Counted from the first letter of the stretch, positions 1-6,570 are shown. The stretch is 7,100 nt of DNA from JBGSMF01 sp964651475 (GCA_964651475.1 CAZYXV010000076.1:1-7100); one strand, 5' to 3'. Notes: generated by a model from the sequence alone, not told the origin. Translations and numbers: made by a program.

Positions 1-30
1 TGTGTTCCACCTTATTCCCAATGCCCACAG

Positions 31-222
31 TTAGAACATGTACGGTAGAGAATGCCCCGTAAAGCCAAGCACGCGGGTCAAATCGCCGTCGCTAAAGAAT
101 AGCCGGGCATAGCGCGACTCGCCGCTATCGGCAAATGTATACATCCCCTCGACGGAATAGCTGGTATTCCCCGGCCGTTGCGCCATAGTCTTGAGGCTCA
201 AAGAGCGAAGTTCAGGCCCATC
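31..222 (-). pseudogene. C-terminal remnant of a clostripain-like or other secreted protein (tentative)
   Basis: On the minus strand an open frame runs from just after the stop of the deacetylase gene (TGA at 225-223) to a TAA at 33-31, 63 codons without interruption and in the same frame as the deacetylase. The internal ATG at 186 would give only 51 aa and has no Shine-Dalgarno. The peptide looks like real protein, with the segments YSVEGMYTFAD, SRYARLFFSDG and RVLGFTG, which read like two beta strands and a turn. This reminds me of the C-terminal part of clostripain-type (C11) peptidases of Anaerolineae, but that is recollection and not a search result. No catalytic residues are present, so it is read as a decayed or truncated gene end rather than a functional gene. 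It could instead be a stop-codon-separated extension of the deacetylase. Confidence 0.4.
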
Positions 223-1230
223 TCATTTGTAATTGGCCAAAACCTCTATATGACTCACGGCGGCAGATATGGTTACGGGTAGCTTGTATCCCCCACCTTG
301 GACTGACAATACCGGACAAGCAGATCGCTTGGCGACATCCAACACATATTGCGTCAATACTTTATAGTCGTCATTCGTCCAATTTGTAATCCCATCTCCG
401 CAATCGTCCTTGTGCGAATCGTAACCCGAAAAGATAAAGATTATATCAGGCGCCCAAGGGATTTGCATCAAAGCTAACTGAAAAGCCGCCAGGCTCTCGT
501 GTGCCCTATAATACCGCCCCGCAAGATGCATCTTTTCGAGGAAATCGTCATCATACACTTGATCCAATAATGGAATGTTGCAGTGACCGACCTCTTCACC
601 TCGCGTTGTCGTTCCTTCTCGCATAACACCTTGCAAAGCCATGTATAGGTCACCTACACTGTGGATACTGACACAATGCACGCTCGAATCATGAGCAAAA
701 ATGGCTTGCGTCCCGTCACCATGATGAAGGTCCCAGTCTACAATCAACACCTTTTCCAAGCCTTGCCGTTGGGCATAGCGCGCTGCGCATGCTTGCGGGT
801 TGAGAATACAGTAACCATGCCCCCTATCCTTGTAGGCATGATGACCACCCAAGCTGAAACAATAAGCACGTTCCAGCCTGCCTGCCTTCATCTGGTCAAC
901 TGCTTCATACATTCCCCCCAAGCTATACTGATAACCGGGTAAACAATACTGGAATCCCGCACATTCAAGGCTGAGCAGGGGATATTTTTCTAGAGGCTTG
1001 TTTTCGGCCATCAATGCCAGATTGCCAAGATAATCCTCAGCGTGGACAGTAGCATACTCGGTAAACTCGACCTTTCTCACGGGTAAAGGTGGATAATGGC
1101 GTAAAGCTTTTTCCAACTCTTGGCGTACCTGGCTAAAATGAGGATATGAATGACCAACAAATTCAACTTGATCACTCGGCTTCGATGTTAGGCAAGTTTG
1201 AGCGTGTGTGTAAACAGCAAATCGTGGCAT
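223..1230 (-). CDS. histone deacetylase family protein (zinc-dependent deacetylase/amidohydrolase)
   Basis: A 335-aa protein of the arginase/deacetylase fold, the family of AcuC, acetylpolyamine amidohydrolases and class I/II histone deacetylases. These enzymes hydrolyse acetyl-lysine or acetylpolyamine amides in the cytoplasm using one Zn2+. The complete catalytic set is visible: the paired histidines H130-H131 in GGHHA, the GYCILN loop at 139-144, the zinc ligands D167 and H169 in VDWDLHHGDGTQ, the third ligand D271 in SGYDSH, and the transition-state tyrosine Y315 in QGGGY. Length is normal for a single-domain bacterial member, so it should be active; the substrate cannot be read from the sequence. 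The start is the only Met before the conserved N-terminus. It lies 7 nt after the stop of the aconitase-X small subunit, but the A/T-rich stretch before it shows no Shine-Dalgarno. Base composition (about 45-52% G+C in sampled lines) is well below that of the upstream operon genes, which hints at separate origin. Placement as the last cistron of the operon is inferred from spacing alone. Confidence 0.9.
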   Translation of the reverse strand: MPRFAVYTHAQTCLTSKPSDQVEFVGHSYPHFSQVRQELEKALRHYPPLPVRKVEFTEYATVHAEDYLGNLALMAENKPLEKYPLLSLECAGFQYCLPGYQYSLGGMYEAVDQMKAGRLERAYCFSLGGHHAYKDRGHGYCILNPQACAARYAQRQGLEKVLIVDWDLHHGDGTQAIFAHDSSVHCVSIHSVGDLYMALQGVMREGTTTRGEEVGHCNIPLLDQVYDDDFLEKMHLAGRYYRAHESLAAFQLALMQIPWAPDIIFIFSGYDSHKDDCGDGITNWTNDDYKVLTQYVLDVAKRSACPVLSVQGGGYKLPVTISAAVSHIEVLANYK

Positions 1231-1237
1231 AATTTTT

Positions 1238-1621
1238 TTATTTGGCGCACACGCTCACGCAGGCATTATCTATCGTCACCCAGTCGCCGGTGTTGATCTG
1301 AGTGATGTCCACCTGGTCTACCATTGGAATATCGGCAATGATCGCGCCGACGGCCACGATCGGCTCGCTGTGCGCGTTGATAATGCCCGCCGGCGCGCGC
1401 CCGGCTTTTTTCAGCCGGTACAAGACATACGAGCCGACCGTGCTGCCTTTCGAGGTGGGAAAGACCAGCACGCGGCCGGCCACACATTCGCCGTACAAAG
1501 AATGTCCTCGCTCAATCACCACGCCGGTCTCTGCGTCCACCCCGCCAAAAAAGCCAATCGGTTCCGGCGAAACCAGCGCCTCACCCTGGCATCGCCCGGC
1601 CTTGATTACGCGCGCCTGCAT
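1238..1621 (-). CDS. aconitase X small (swivel) subunit; probable phosphomevalonate dehydratase small subunit
   Basis: A 127-aa protein of the aconitase X swivel-domain family (formerly DUF126). In archaea this polypeptide pairs with the large aconitase-X subunit to form phosphomevalonate dehydratase, which removes water from mevalonate 5-phosphate to give trans-anhydromevalonate 5-phosphate. Family marks are the N-terminal GEALVSPEPIGFFGGVD region (13-29), the FPTSKGSTVGSYVL loop (54-67) that carries the conserved serine contributed to the shared active site, the INAHSEPIVAVGAI segment (81-94) and the final GDWVTIDNA strand (112-120). The reading frame stays open far upstream to 1897, but that part overlaps the large subunit out of frame. 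The ATG at 1621 is the right start: it gives the family's usual length and has GGAAAG a few bases upstream. The gap to the large-subunit stop is 11 nt. An 8-bp direct repeat (CTTTCCAC at 1623-1630 and 1644-1651) spans the junction and supplies the Shine-Dalgarno-like GGAAAG. The main alternative is cis-3-hydroxy-L-proline dehydratase, also an aconitase X; the UbiD neighbour argues against it. Confidence 0.88.
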   Translation of the reverse strand: MQARVIKAGRCQGEALVSPEPIGFFGGVDAETGVVIERGHSLYGECVAGRVLVFPTSKGSTVGSYVLYRLKKAGRAPAGIINAHSEPIVAVGAIIADIPMVDQVDITQINTGDWVTIDNACVSVCAK

Positions 1622-1632
1622 ACTTTCCACTT

Positions 1633-2889
1633 TTAACCTTTTGCTTTCCACCTGCCCACTATGGCGGCCTGCACACATTCTTCGAGCGTTCCGAAATACA
1701 CCTGGGCGTGCGCGTGACCCGGGCCGTAAAACGCGCCCTTGCCCGAATTCGTGGCAATTCGCCTGACGCCCAATTCTTCCATCGGCGCGACGACCAGGCA
1801 GGTATCGCTCACAATGCGCCCGCCGGCTTGTTCGATAACGCGCAACTGTCCGCGCTGCGCGGCTTGCTCCCGCGCCTGCCGCGCCGCCGTGATCCACAAG
1901 GGCGTTCGCAGCGTCTTGCCCTCAACCTGGGCCGCAATCGCGGCAATCTCGCTTAGCGAAGCGTGCGGGCAGCCGATCCAAACGAGATCCACCCTCGTCC
2001 TTTCATCTTCTCCCTCCAGCAGGTGAGTTGAGTTGAGGGCGGCGTAGCCTTCTTCCAGGTTGTCAATGACGATCTCCTGCGCGTCATCTCTGATCGGTGG
2101 CCGGCGGGCGGTGGCCGTTTGTCGCGCTTCCGGCGTCACACCCTCCACGTGATACAGCGCCACTGCGCCGCTGGCGGCCATCGCCGCGCCCAGGCTTTTG
2201 AGATGATCCGTTGTGCAAAACTGGGGGTCCAGTCCGCGAAAACAGGGTATGCCGTTTTTGACCGCCTTGCCCACCAGATAGCCCAGCGCGCCAAAATCGC
2301 TTGCCTGGTGCAGGGGACAGCTCACTTGCACGATAAAGTTGGCTTTGCGGTTTTCGTTGAGGTGCAGGCCATATCTGGCTGTGTGCCCGGTGATGGCCGC
2401 CGCCAGCGCGCCCGGCCCGCCTTCGCGGTTGGTGCGCGCGCCCAGCACGCTGTTGGCGTAACTCACTGCCGACGACTCGCCCCACGCCAGGTGATCGCCG
2501 CACTTGGGCGCATAGCCCACCAGGTAGGGCGTGCAGGTACACGTCGGCGTGATGCCCATGGCCGTAAAGGCATCCAGCACAGCTTGCTGCTGCGCGGCAA
2601 ACGCCTGGCTAAAGCCCAACTCGCGCCATTGCTGCACATCCATCCCCGCCGGGTTGAGCGTGGTGGGCGCTCGAACGCGCGCGCCCTGGGCGGCCCACTC
2701 GCGTAAAAATTCCAGCCCTGCCTCGCCCAGGTTCTTGTACGACACGCCCGACACCTGCACGTGCGAAACATGCACGAGGTCCTCTGCCTCGTAAATCGTC
2801 CCCAACGCGGCGACGATTTCCATCGCCTTGCGCACGCCTTCGCCGTGCGCGCCCTGGAGCATGGCTTGTTCGTCGTCTGTCAATCTCAT
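1633..2889 (-). CDS. aconitase X catalytic (large) subunit; probable phosphomevalonate dehydratase large subunit
   Basis: A 418-aa protein of the aconitase X catalytic family (formerly DUF521). The hallmark run is clear: TCTCTPY (116-122), GDHLAWGESSAVSYANSVLGAR (131-152, with the ESSAV and ANSVLGARTNREGGP cores), YGLHLNENR (173-181), GLDPQF (219-224), IGCPHAS (305-311), DTCLVVAP (362-369) and TNSGKGAFYGPG (380-391). Candidate iron-sulfur ligands are C307 and C364 with C117 or C119; the assignment is by analogy with aconitases. With the small subunit next door it should dehydrate mevalonate 5-phosphate, the step placed between mevalonate kinase and the UbiD-type decarboxylase in the archaeal modified mevalonate pathway. 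An in-frame ATG at 2931 would add 14 residues and overlap the UbiD gene by 20 nt. The ATG at 2889 is preferred: AGGTG lies 10 nt upstream, the gap to the UbiD stop is 22 nt, and MRLTDDEQAML is a typical family N-terminus. The family call is very secure. The substrate is inferred from context; hydroxyproline dehydration is the known alternative in bacteria. Confidence 0.92.
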   Translation of the reverse strand: MRLTDDEQAMLQGAHGEGVRKAMEIVAALGTIYEAEDLVHVSHVQVSGVSYKNLGEAGLEFLREWAAQGARVRAPTTLNPAGMDVQQWRELGFSQAFAAQQQAVLDAFTAMGITPTCTCTPYLVGYAPKCGDHLAWGESSAVSYANSVLGARTNREGGPGALAAAITGHTARYGLHLNENRKANFIVQVSCPLHQASDFGALGYLVGKAVKNGIPCFRGLDPQFCTTDHLKSLGAAMAASGAVALYHVEGVTPEARQTATARRPPIRDDAQEIVIDNLEEGYAALNSTHLLEGEDERTRVDLVWIGCPHASLSEIAAIAAQVEGKTLRTPLWITAARQAREQAAQRGQLRVIEQAGGRIVSDTCLVVAPMEELGVRRIATNSGKGAFYGPGHAHAQVYFGTLEECVQAAIVGRWKAKG

Positions 2890-2911
2890 AACGTGATTAC
2901 ACCTGGCAGTG

Positions 2912-4216
2912 TTAGTACCGCACCTTTTCAAAATCTTTTCGCTCTGTTCCCCATGGCATCGTCGCGTCCAGCCCCATCTTGGCCGTGCGCGTCTTTTGGC
3001 CCGGAACGTGCGCCGCGCTTGGGTCGAGCGACGAGCCGGGCTGGTCCGCCATCACCACCAATCCCTTATCGGCCTGAAAGCGCGTGGCGACGGCCCATTC
3101 CACCTCGGCCACGTCATAGATATTGATATCGCCGTCAACCACCACCACGTGCTTCAGGCTGCCGTGCCCGCGGAACGCGGCCTCAATCGCCTTGCGCCCG
3201 TCGTCGGGCGCGCGCTTTTCGATCTGCACTATAGCGTGCAGCCACGACGTGCCGCCCGGCGTGATGAGGACATTCTTGCACGCGCACACCTGGCTCACTG
3301 CTGCGTAAATCGTCGGTTCTCTAGGCAGCCCCATCAGCAGCTTGTGTTCTAGCTTGCCGGGCAGCAAGGCGTGATAAATCGCGTCGGCGCGGCGCGTGAT
3401 GCAGTCAACCTCTAGCGTTGGCTGCTGGCGCACAAAATCGCGCGTCTCGGTGAGGTCGAGGAACGGTCCCTCGGCGGCCAGGCGATGCGTCAGACGGCCC
3501 TCCAGCACAATTTCGCAGTCGGCAGGCACGTGCAGGTCAACTGTCTTGCATCTCACTAGCGGGGTGGGAGCAAGAGCGTGGGCGATGCCGAGTTCGTCCA
3601 CGCCTTTTGCCGGCGACATTGCAGCCGCCAACAGCGCGGCGGGGCTTGCGCCGATGCACACCGCGACGGGCAAATCGTCGCCGCGTTTGCGCCAGGCTGT
3701 ATCTGTGCCGCGCCCCTCCACGACCCGGACAGTCGCCGTGCGCGGGCCGGTCACCATCAGCCGGTGAAAGCTGACGTTTCGGCCATAGTCCGGGTCGTGT
3801 GTGACCATAATGCCCGCTGTGACATAAGGCCCGCCGTCGCCGGGCAAATGCGTCAGGATGGGCAAGCGACCCAGGTCAGGCGTGTGCTCAATCACTTGCT
3901 GGCACGCGCCGCTTGCCACAACCGGCGGGGGCTGGGGATGCGCCAGCGCTTCGGCCAATGCAAACAGCAACCCGTCTTGCGGCACGCCAAGCGAGCGGGC
4001 CAGGTACTCGCGCGCGGAACATATCCCGCTTGCCACACGCGGGCCATACCCTTTCACGCGCTCGAACAACACGGGCCGCCCGTCGTGCTGCGCGGCGATT
4101 TGCGCGATCTCGAACCGCGCGTCTACCTCGCGCTCGACCGTCACCAACACGCCGCTTTGTTTGGCCCACTCAATAAACTGCCGCAATCCCATTTTGGAGA
4201 TCGAGAGATCGGTCAT
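2912..4216 (-). CDS. UbiD family decarboxylase; probable anhydromevalonate phosphate decarboxylase
   Basis: A 434-aa UbiD-family protein. These enzymes use prenylated FMN, made by UbiX, to decarboxylate alpha,beta-unsaturated or aromatic acids. Beside aconitase X the fitting reaction is trans-anhydromevalonate 5-phosphate to isopentenyl phosphate. Family marks in order are GDGGPYVTAGIMVTHDPD (126-143), RNVSFHRL (146-153) with probable metal/cofactor ligand N147 and conserved R152, the LPVAVCIGASP region (182-192), AEGPFLDLT (248-256) with E249, AIYHALLPGKLEHKLLMG (279-296), DGDINIYDVAEVEWAVATRF (361-380) and the C-terminal SSLDPSA and GLDATMPW segments. Length is close to that of the archaeal anhydromevalonate decarboxylases and shorter than many UbiD proteins. 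The start at 4216 has AAGGTGA a few bases upstream and lies 12 nt after the TPR gene stop. The RH motif usually found after the conserved Arg strand reads GRG here (168-170), so one canonical metal ligand may be replaced; this needs an alignment. Substrate assignment rests on the operon; other UbiD activities on aromatic acids cannot be excluded from the sequence alone. Confidence 0.9.
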   Translation of the reverse strand: MTDLSISKMGLRQFIEWAKQSGVLVTVEREVDARFEIAQIAAQHDGRPVLFERVKGYGPRVASGICSAREYLARSLGVPQDGLLFALAEALAHPQPPPVVASGACQQVIEHTPDLGRLPILTHLPGDGGPYVTAGIMVTHDPDYGRNVSFHRLMVTGPRTATVRVVEGRGTDTAWRKRGDDLPVAVCIGASPAALLAAAMSPAKGVDELGIAHALAPTPLVRCKTVDLHVPADCEIVLEGRLTHRLAAEGPFLDLTETRDFVRQQPTLEVDCITRRADAIYHALLPGKLEHKLLMGLPREPTIYAAVSQVCACKNVLITPGGTSWLHAIVQIEKRAPDDGRKAIEAAFRGHGSLKHVVVVDGDINIYDVAEVEWAVATRFQADKGLVVMADQPGSSLDPSAAHVPGQKTRTAKMGLDATMPWGTERKDFEKVRY

Positions 4217-4228
4217 TGCATCACCTTG

Positions 4229-6181
4229 TCACTTTTTGCCCAGCTTTTCAAGTTGATCCTGCGCGTTTTGCTGCAGCGCTGGTTCGAGCTCGCCGCTGTC
4301 CAGGCTGCGTTCAAGGTCGAGGCGAGCCGCGCCCTTGTTGCCGGCGGCCTGGTAGGTCAATCCTCTATAGTAAAATCGTTGCGCGCTTGGATAACGCGCA
4401 ATGGCCAACGTCAAATCGCCGATAGCATCCCCATAATGCCCAAGCGCCTGGTGCGCGCGCCCGCGCCACTCGTACATCACGGCTTGCTTGTGCGCGGGCG
4501 TCACGGCGCGAATCGCCAGATCAAGCGTGGACACGGCTTCGGCATAACGGCCGGCCAGTACCAGCGCTTGCCCCAGGTACATCATGGCGTCCTCGTGGCC
4601 GGGGCTGGCCCCCAGCGCCTTGTATAGATGTTGAATGGCCTGGTCGTAATCGCCCATCGTTAACGCGATGCGCCCCAGGCCAATAAATGCGGCGGCCAGC
4701 CTGGAATTGTGGCCCAATGCCTCCTGGTAGTTCACTCGCGCCAACGTCCACTCGCCCTGCTCGAAATAAACGTCGCCGCGCCCGGCCAGCGCCTCGGAAA
4801 AATCCGATTTCAATTCAAGCGCCTTGTCAAAATCCAAGAGCGCGCTTTGATTTTCTCCCAATTGCCGGTAAACGACGCCACGATAATACCACGCCGTAGG
4901 GCTTGTGGAATCCAGAGCAAGAGCCATGCTGAGGTCGCGCAAGGCGTCTGGGTAGCGCAACAAGTCGGTGAGCACCTGGCCGCGCAGCACGTAGCCTTTG
5001 ACCAACTTGGGGTTGATGTCTAGCACGCGATCCAAATCGTCCAGCGCGCGCGAGCCGCGCCCCCGTGCTTGCGATAGCGCCGCGCGCTGATACAACGCCT
5101 CCATGTGATCAGGGTGCGCTTTTAGAGCGCGCCCCAACTCTTCCCACGCCAGGTCGAATTTTTCTTCGCGCACATACCCGGCAGCGCGTCCCAGGTAAGG
5201 AGCGACGAGTTTCGGGTCCAGCCGCGTGGCTGCGTTGTAATCTGTTCGAGCGGCGGCGTGATCTTGCAGGGCGTCGGCGCACGCGCCGCGCTCGGCATAA
5301 GCGGCGGCGTAATCGTTTTGAATCGAGATGGCCTGGTCGAACGCTTCGATGGCTTGCTTGCATTGCCCCGATGCGGCCAATGTTAACCCGCGATAATAGT
5401 TTACGTCGGCCAAGTCTTGAGCCTGCATCAGCGCCTGGTCGAGTTCATCCAGCGCGGCCGCATAATCCCCCTTAAGGTAAGCGGATACGCCGCGCGTGTA
5501 AGCTTGATTTTGCGGGTGCGGCGCGTAATCGCCGCGCGGCGTGGGGGTCAATGTCAACTCGAGCATCGCTGCCAGCTCGGGCGGCACCGGCGTGCTGGCG
5601 AGCGGAGTGTAAAGTATGGGCGGCGCGGCGTGGGGCGACCCTGTGAGCGCAGGGTGAAATGGCGACGGCGTGGCCAGCGCAGTGGGGACAGCGGTCCGTG
5701 TTCCCAGGGCCTGCTCGCAATCGAGGCACGCCACAGACTGCGCTGGTGTGATGGGATACGATGCGGCCCTCATACGTTGCGCCAGGTTGAGAGCGATGAA
5801 TATTGCCGCAATCACCAGCGCCGTCATGCCGGCAATCCAGGCATAGCGCAGCGACGATTTGTGAGAGGCTGGCGGCGTGGACGGCGGCGGGGACTGATCG
5901 TCTTTTGTCAAAGCAGATAGGTTAGCGCGGCTTGCGTCCAGCCTCGTTGATAGTTTATCGAGTTTGTGTTGTGTTGCCGGGTTGTCTGGATTGATGGCGC
6001 GCGCACGCTCGAGGCAATAGCGGCGTTGCGGAATCGAATCCACCAGGTCGCTCAGCCACAGCCACGCCAGTTCGTGGTCAGGTTCATCTATGACCAATTG
6101 CGCCAACATCCGCCGCGCCTGGTCGCGAGCGCCTGCCTTGGCCAGCAAGATAGCTTGTTTGAAAACATCCGAGTTGTTCAC
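4229..6181 (-). CDS. membrane-anchored TPR protein, GTG start
   Basis: A 650-aa protein with three parts. Residues 4-75 form an N-terminal helical repeat (FKQAILLAKAG, ARRMLAQLV, HELAWLWLSDLV) of the kind seen at the start of many Chloroflexota membrane proteins. A proline-rich stretch follows (98-105), then one membrane segment (about 113-133, WIAGMTALVIAAIFIALNLA), a second Pro/Thr-rich linker with TPTP (to about 215), and about twelve consecutive TPR units from 226 to 640, each with the G/A-Y pattern (for example YYRG...GDYAAAL). TPR arrays are protein-interaction scaffolds; no catalytic domain is visible and the partner is unknown. The N-terminal part is probably cytoplasmic and the TPRs outside, but topology is inferred. 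An ATG at 6223 would put the start upstream of the promoter. The GTG at 6181 is chosen because a TATAAT box lies just 6 bp before it and the family-like sequence begins there. It is the first gene of the operon, 12 nt before the UbiD gene; no functional link to isoprenoid synthesis is evident beyond co-transcription. Confidence 0.85.
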   Translation of the reverse strand: MNNSDVFKQAILLAKAGARDQARRMLAQLVIDEPDHELAWLWLSDLVDSIPQRRYCLERARAINPDNPATQHKLDKLSTRLDASRANLSALTKDDQSPPPSTPPASHKSSLRYAWIAGMTALVIAAIFIALNLAQRMRAASYPITPAQSVACLDCEQALGTRTAVPTALATPSPFHPALTGSPHAAPPILYTPLASTPVPPELAAMLELTLTPTPRGDYAPHPQNQAYTRGVSAYLKGDYAAALDELDQALMQAQDLADVNYYRGLTLAASGQCKQAIEAFDQAISIQNDYAAAYAERGACADALQDHAAARTDYNAATRLDPKLVAPYLGRAAGYVREEKFDLAWEELGRALKAHPDHMEALYQRAALSQARGRGSRALDDLDRVLDINPKLVKGYVLRGQVLTDLLRYPDALRDLSMALALDSTSPTAWYYRGVVYRQLGENQSALLDFDKALELKSDFSEALAGRGDVYFEQGEWTLARVNYQEALGHNSRLAAAFIGLGRIALTMGDYDQAIQHLYKALGASPGHEDAMMYLGQALVLAGRYAEAVSTLDLAIRAVTPAHKQAVMYEWRGRAHQALGHYGDAIGDLTLAIARYPSAQRFYYRGLTYQAAGNKGAARLDLERSLDSGELEPALQQNAQDQLEKLGKK

Positions 6182-6187
6182 ACCAGC

Positions 6188-6216
6188 ATTATATGCCAAG
6201 CGCGCCATGCAATCAA
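6188..6216 (-). promoter_or_regulatory. sigma-70-type promoter of the TPR/isoprenoid operon
   Basis: Read on the minus strand, TTGATT (6216-6211), a 17-bp spacer and a consensus TATAAT (6193-6188) form a near-ideal promoter. The expected transcription start, about 7 bp past the -10 box, falls at 6181, on the G of the GTG start codon, so the first mRNA would be leaderless. No other promoter was seen between the downstream genes. Confidence 0.75.
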
Positions 6217-6218
6217 GC

Positions 6219-6228
6219 GGCAATTGCC
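6219..6228. promoter_or_regulatory. 10-bp palindrome next to the minus-strand -35 box (possible operator)
   Basis: GGCAATTGCC is a perfect 10-bp palindrome 2 bp upstream of the minus-strand -35 box. The overlapping octamer GCGGCAAT (6217-6224) recurs in direct orientation at 6293-6300, inside the spacer of the divergent pilin promoter. A regulator shared by the two promoters is possible, but sites this short also arise by chance. Confidence 0.25.
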
Positions 6229-6279
6229 CACCGGATGTGAACAGTAACAGCGGGGTGCAAATTCATGACCAAAGTACTA

Positions 6280-6308
6280 TTGCGCAACGGCTGCGGCAAT
6301 GCTATAAT
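6280..6308 (+). promoter_or_regulatory. sigma-70-type promoter of the Flp pilin gene
   Basis: TTGCGC (6280-6285), a 17-bp spacer and a consensus TATAAT (6303-6308) precede the pilin gene. Transcription should begin near 6315, giving a leader of about 40 nt. The -35 box overlaps the 8-bp palindrome TTGCGCAA (6280-6287). It diverges from the TPR/isoprenoid promoter; the two -35 boxes are 63 bp apart. Confidence 0.75.
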
Positions 6309-6354
6309 GTGACTGCTTGTGAGGAAAAGACTAGAAAAGAAAGGGGTGAAAATC

Positions 6355-6504
6355 ATGTTGTATCTGCCTCGTGAAGAAGGACAAGGGTTGGTAGAGTATG
6401 CGTTGATTCTCGTTTTGGTGGCTATCGTCGTTATCGCGATCTTGACTCTGTTGGGCGGCCAGGTTAACACCGTTTTCAGCCAGATTACCAGCGGTCTCTC
6501 TTAA
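6355..6504 (+). CDS. flp: Flp-type (Tad/type IVb) pilin
   Basis: A 49-aa prepilin of the Flp/Fap family, the main subunit of Tad (type IVb) pili used for adhesion. It has a short basic/acidic leader ending in PREEG, then QGLVEYALIL followed by a long hydrophobic helix (about residues 17-33) and a short polar tail. The Glu-Tyr pair typical of Flp pilins is at positions 5 and 6 after the predicted cleavage point behind EEG, where a TadV/CpaA-type peptidase would cut. An upstream in-frame ATG at 6319 would add 12 charged residues. The ATG at 6355 is preferred because AAGGGGTG (6341-6348) lies 6 nt before it and a leader of this length is normal. It is monocistronic as far as the sequence shows, with its own promoter and an intrinsic terminator. 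The CpaB-like gene further on supports a pilus locus. Confidence 0.93.
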   Translation: MLYLPREEGQGLVEYALILVLVAIVVIAILTLLGGQVNTVFSQITSGLS

Positions 6505-6532
6505 TTTCGGTCTACATTTTTATATTTTGGGT

Positions 6533-6559
6533 GCCCCGTCGCAAGACGGGGCTTTTTTT
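6533..6559 (+). terminator. intrinsic terminator after the pilin gene
   Basis: GCCCCGTC and GACGGGGC form a perfect 8-bp stem closed by a GCAA tetraloop (GNRA class), followed at once by seven T. It lies 28 nt after the pilin stop codon and should separate abundant pilin mRNA from the pilus assembly genes. Confidence 0.93.
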
Positions 6560-6570
6560 ATACCTATCAA

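Noticed and set aside
3..38. Inverted TGTTC / GAACA pair near the window edge
   Set aside because: Five matching bases separated by 26 nt are not enough to suggest an insertion-sequence end, operator or terminator.
1..222. Terminator for the minus-strand operon
   Set aside because: No GC-rich hairpin followed by a run of A on the plus strand (T on the transcript strand) could be found here; termination probably lies outside the window or is factor-dependent.
1623..1651. Direct repeat CTTTCCAC at 1623-1630 and 1644-1651
   Set aside because: Only 8 bp, spanning the stop of one subunit and the ribosome-binding region of the next; noted with the small subunit, but too short to call a repeat element.
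1622..1897. 92-codon upstream extension of the aconitase X small subunit
   Set aside because: It overlaps conserved large-subunit coding sequence out of frame and has a low-complexity Arg/Ala-rich translation; the ATG at 1621 has a ribosome-binding site and gives the family length.
3578..4627. 349-codon open frame on the plus strand
   Set aside because: It is antisense to the UbiD and TPR genes, both of which have clear family motifs; long antisense frames are expected in G+C-rich DNA.
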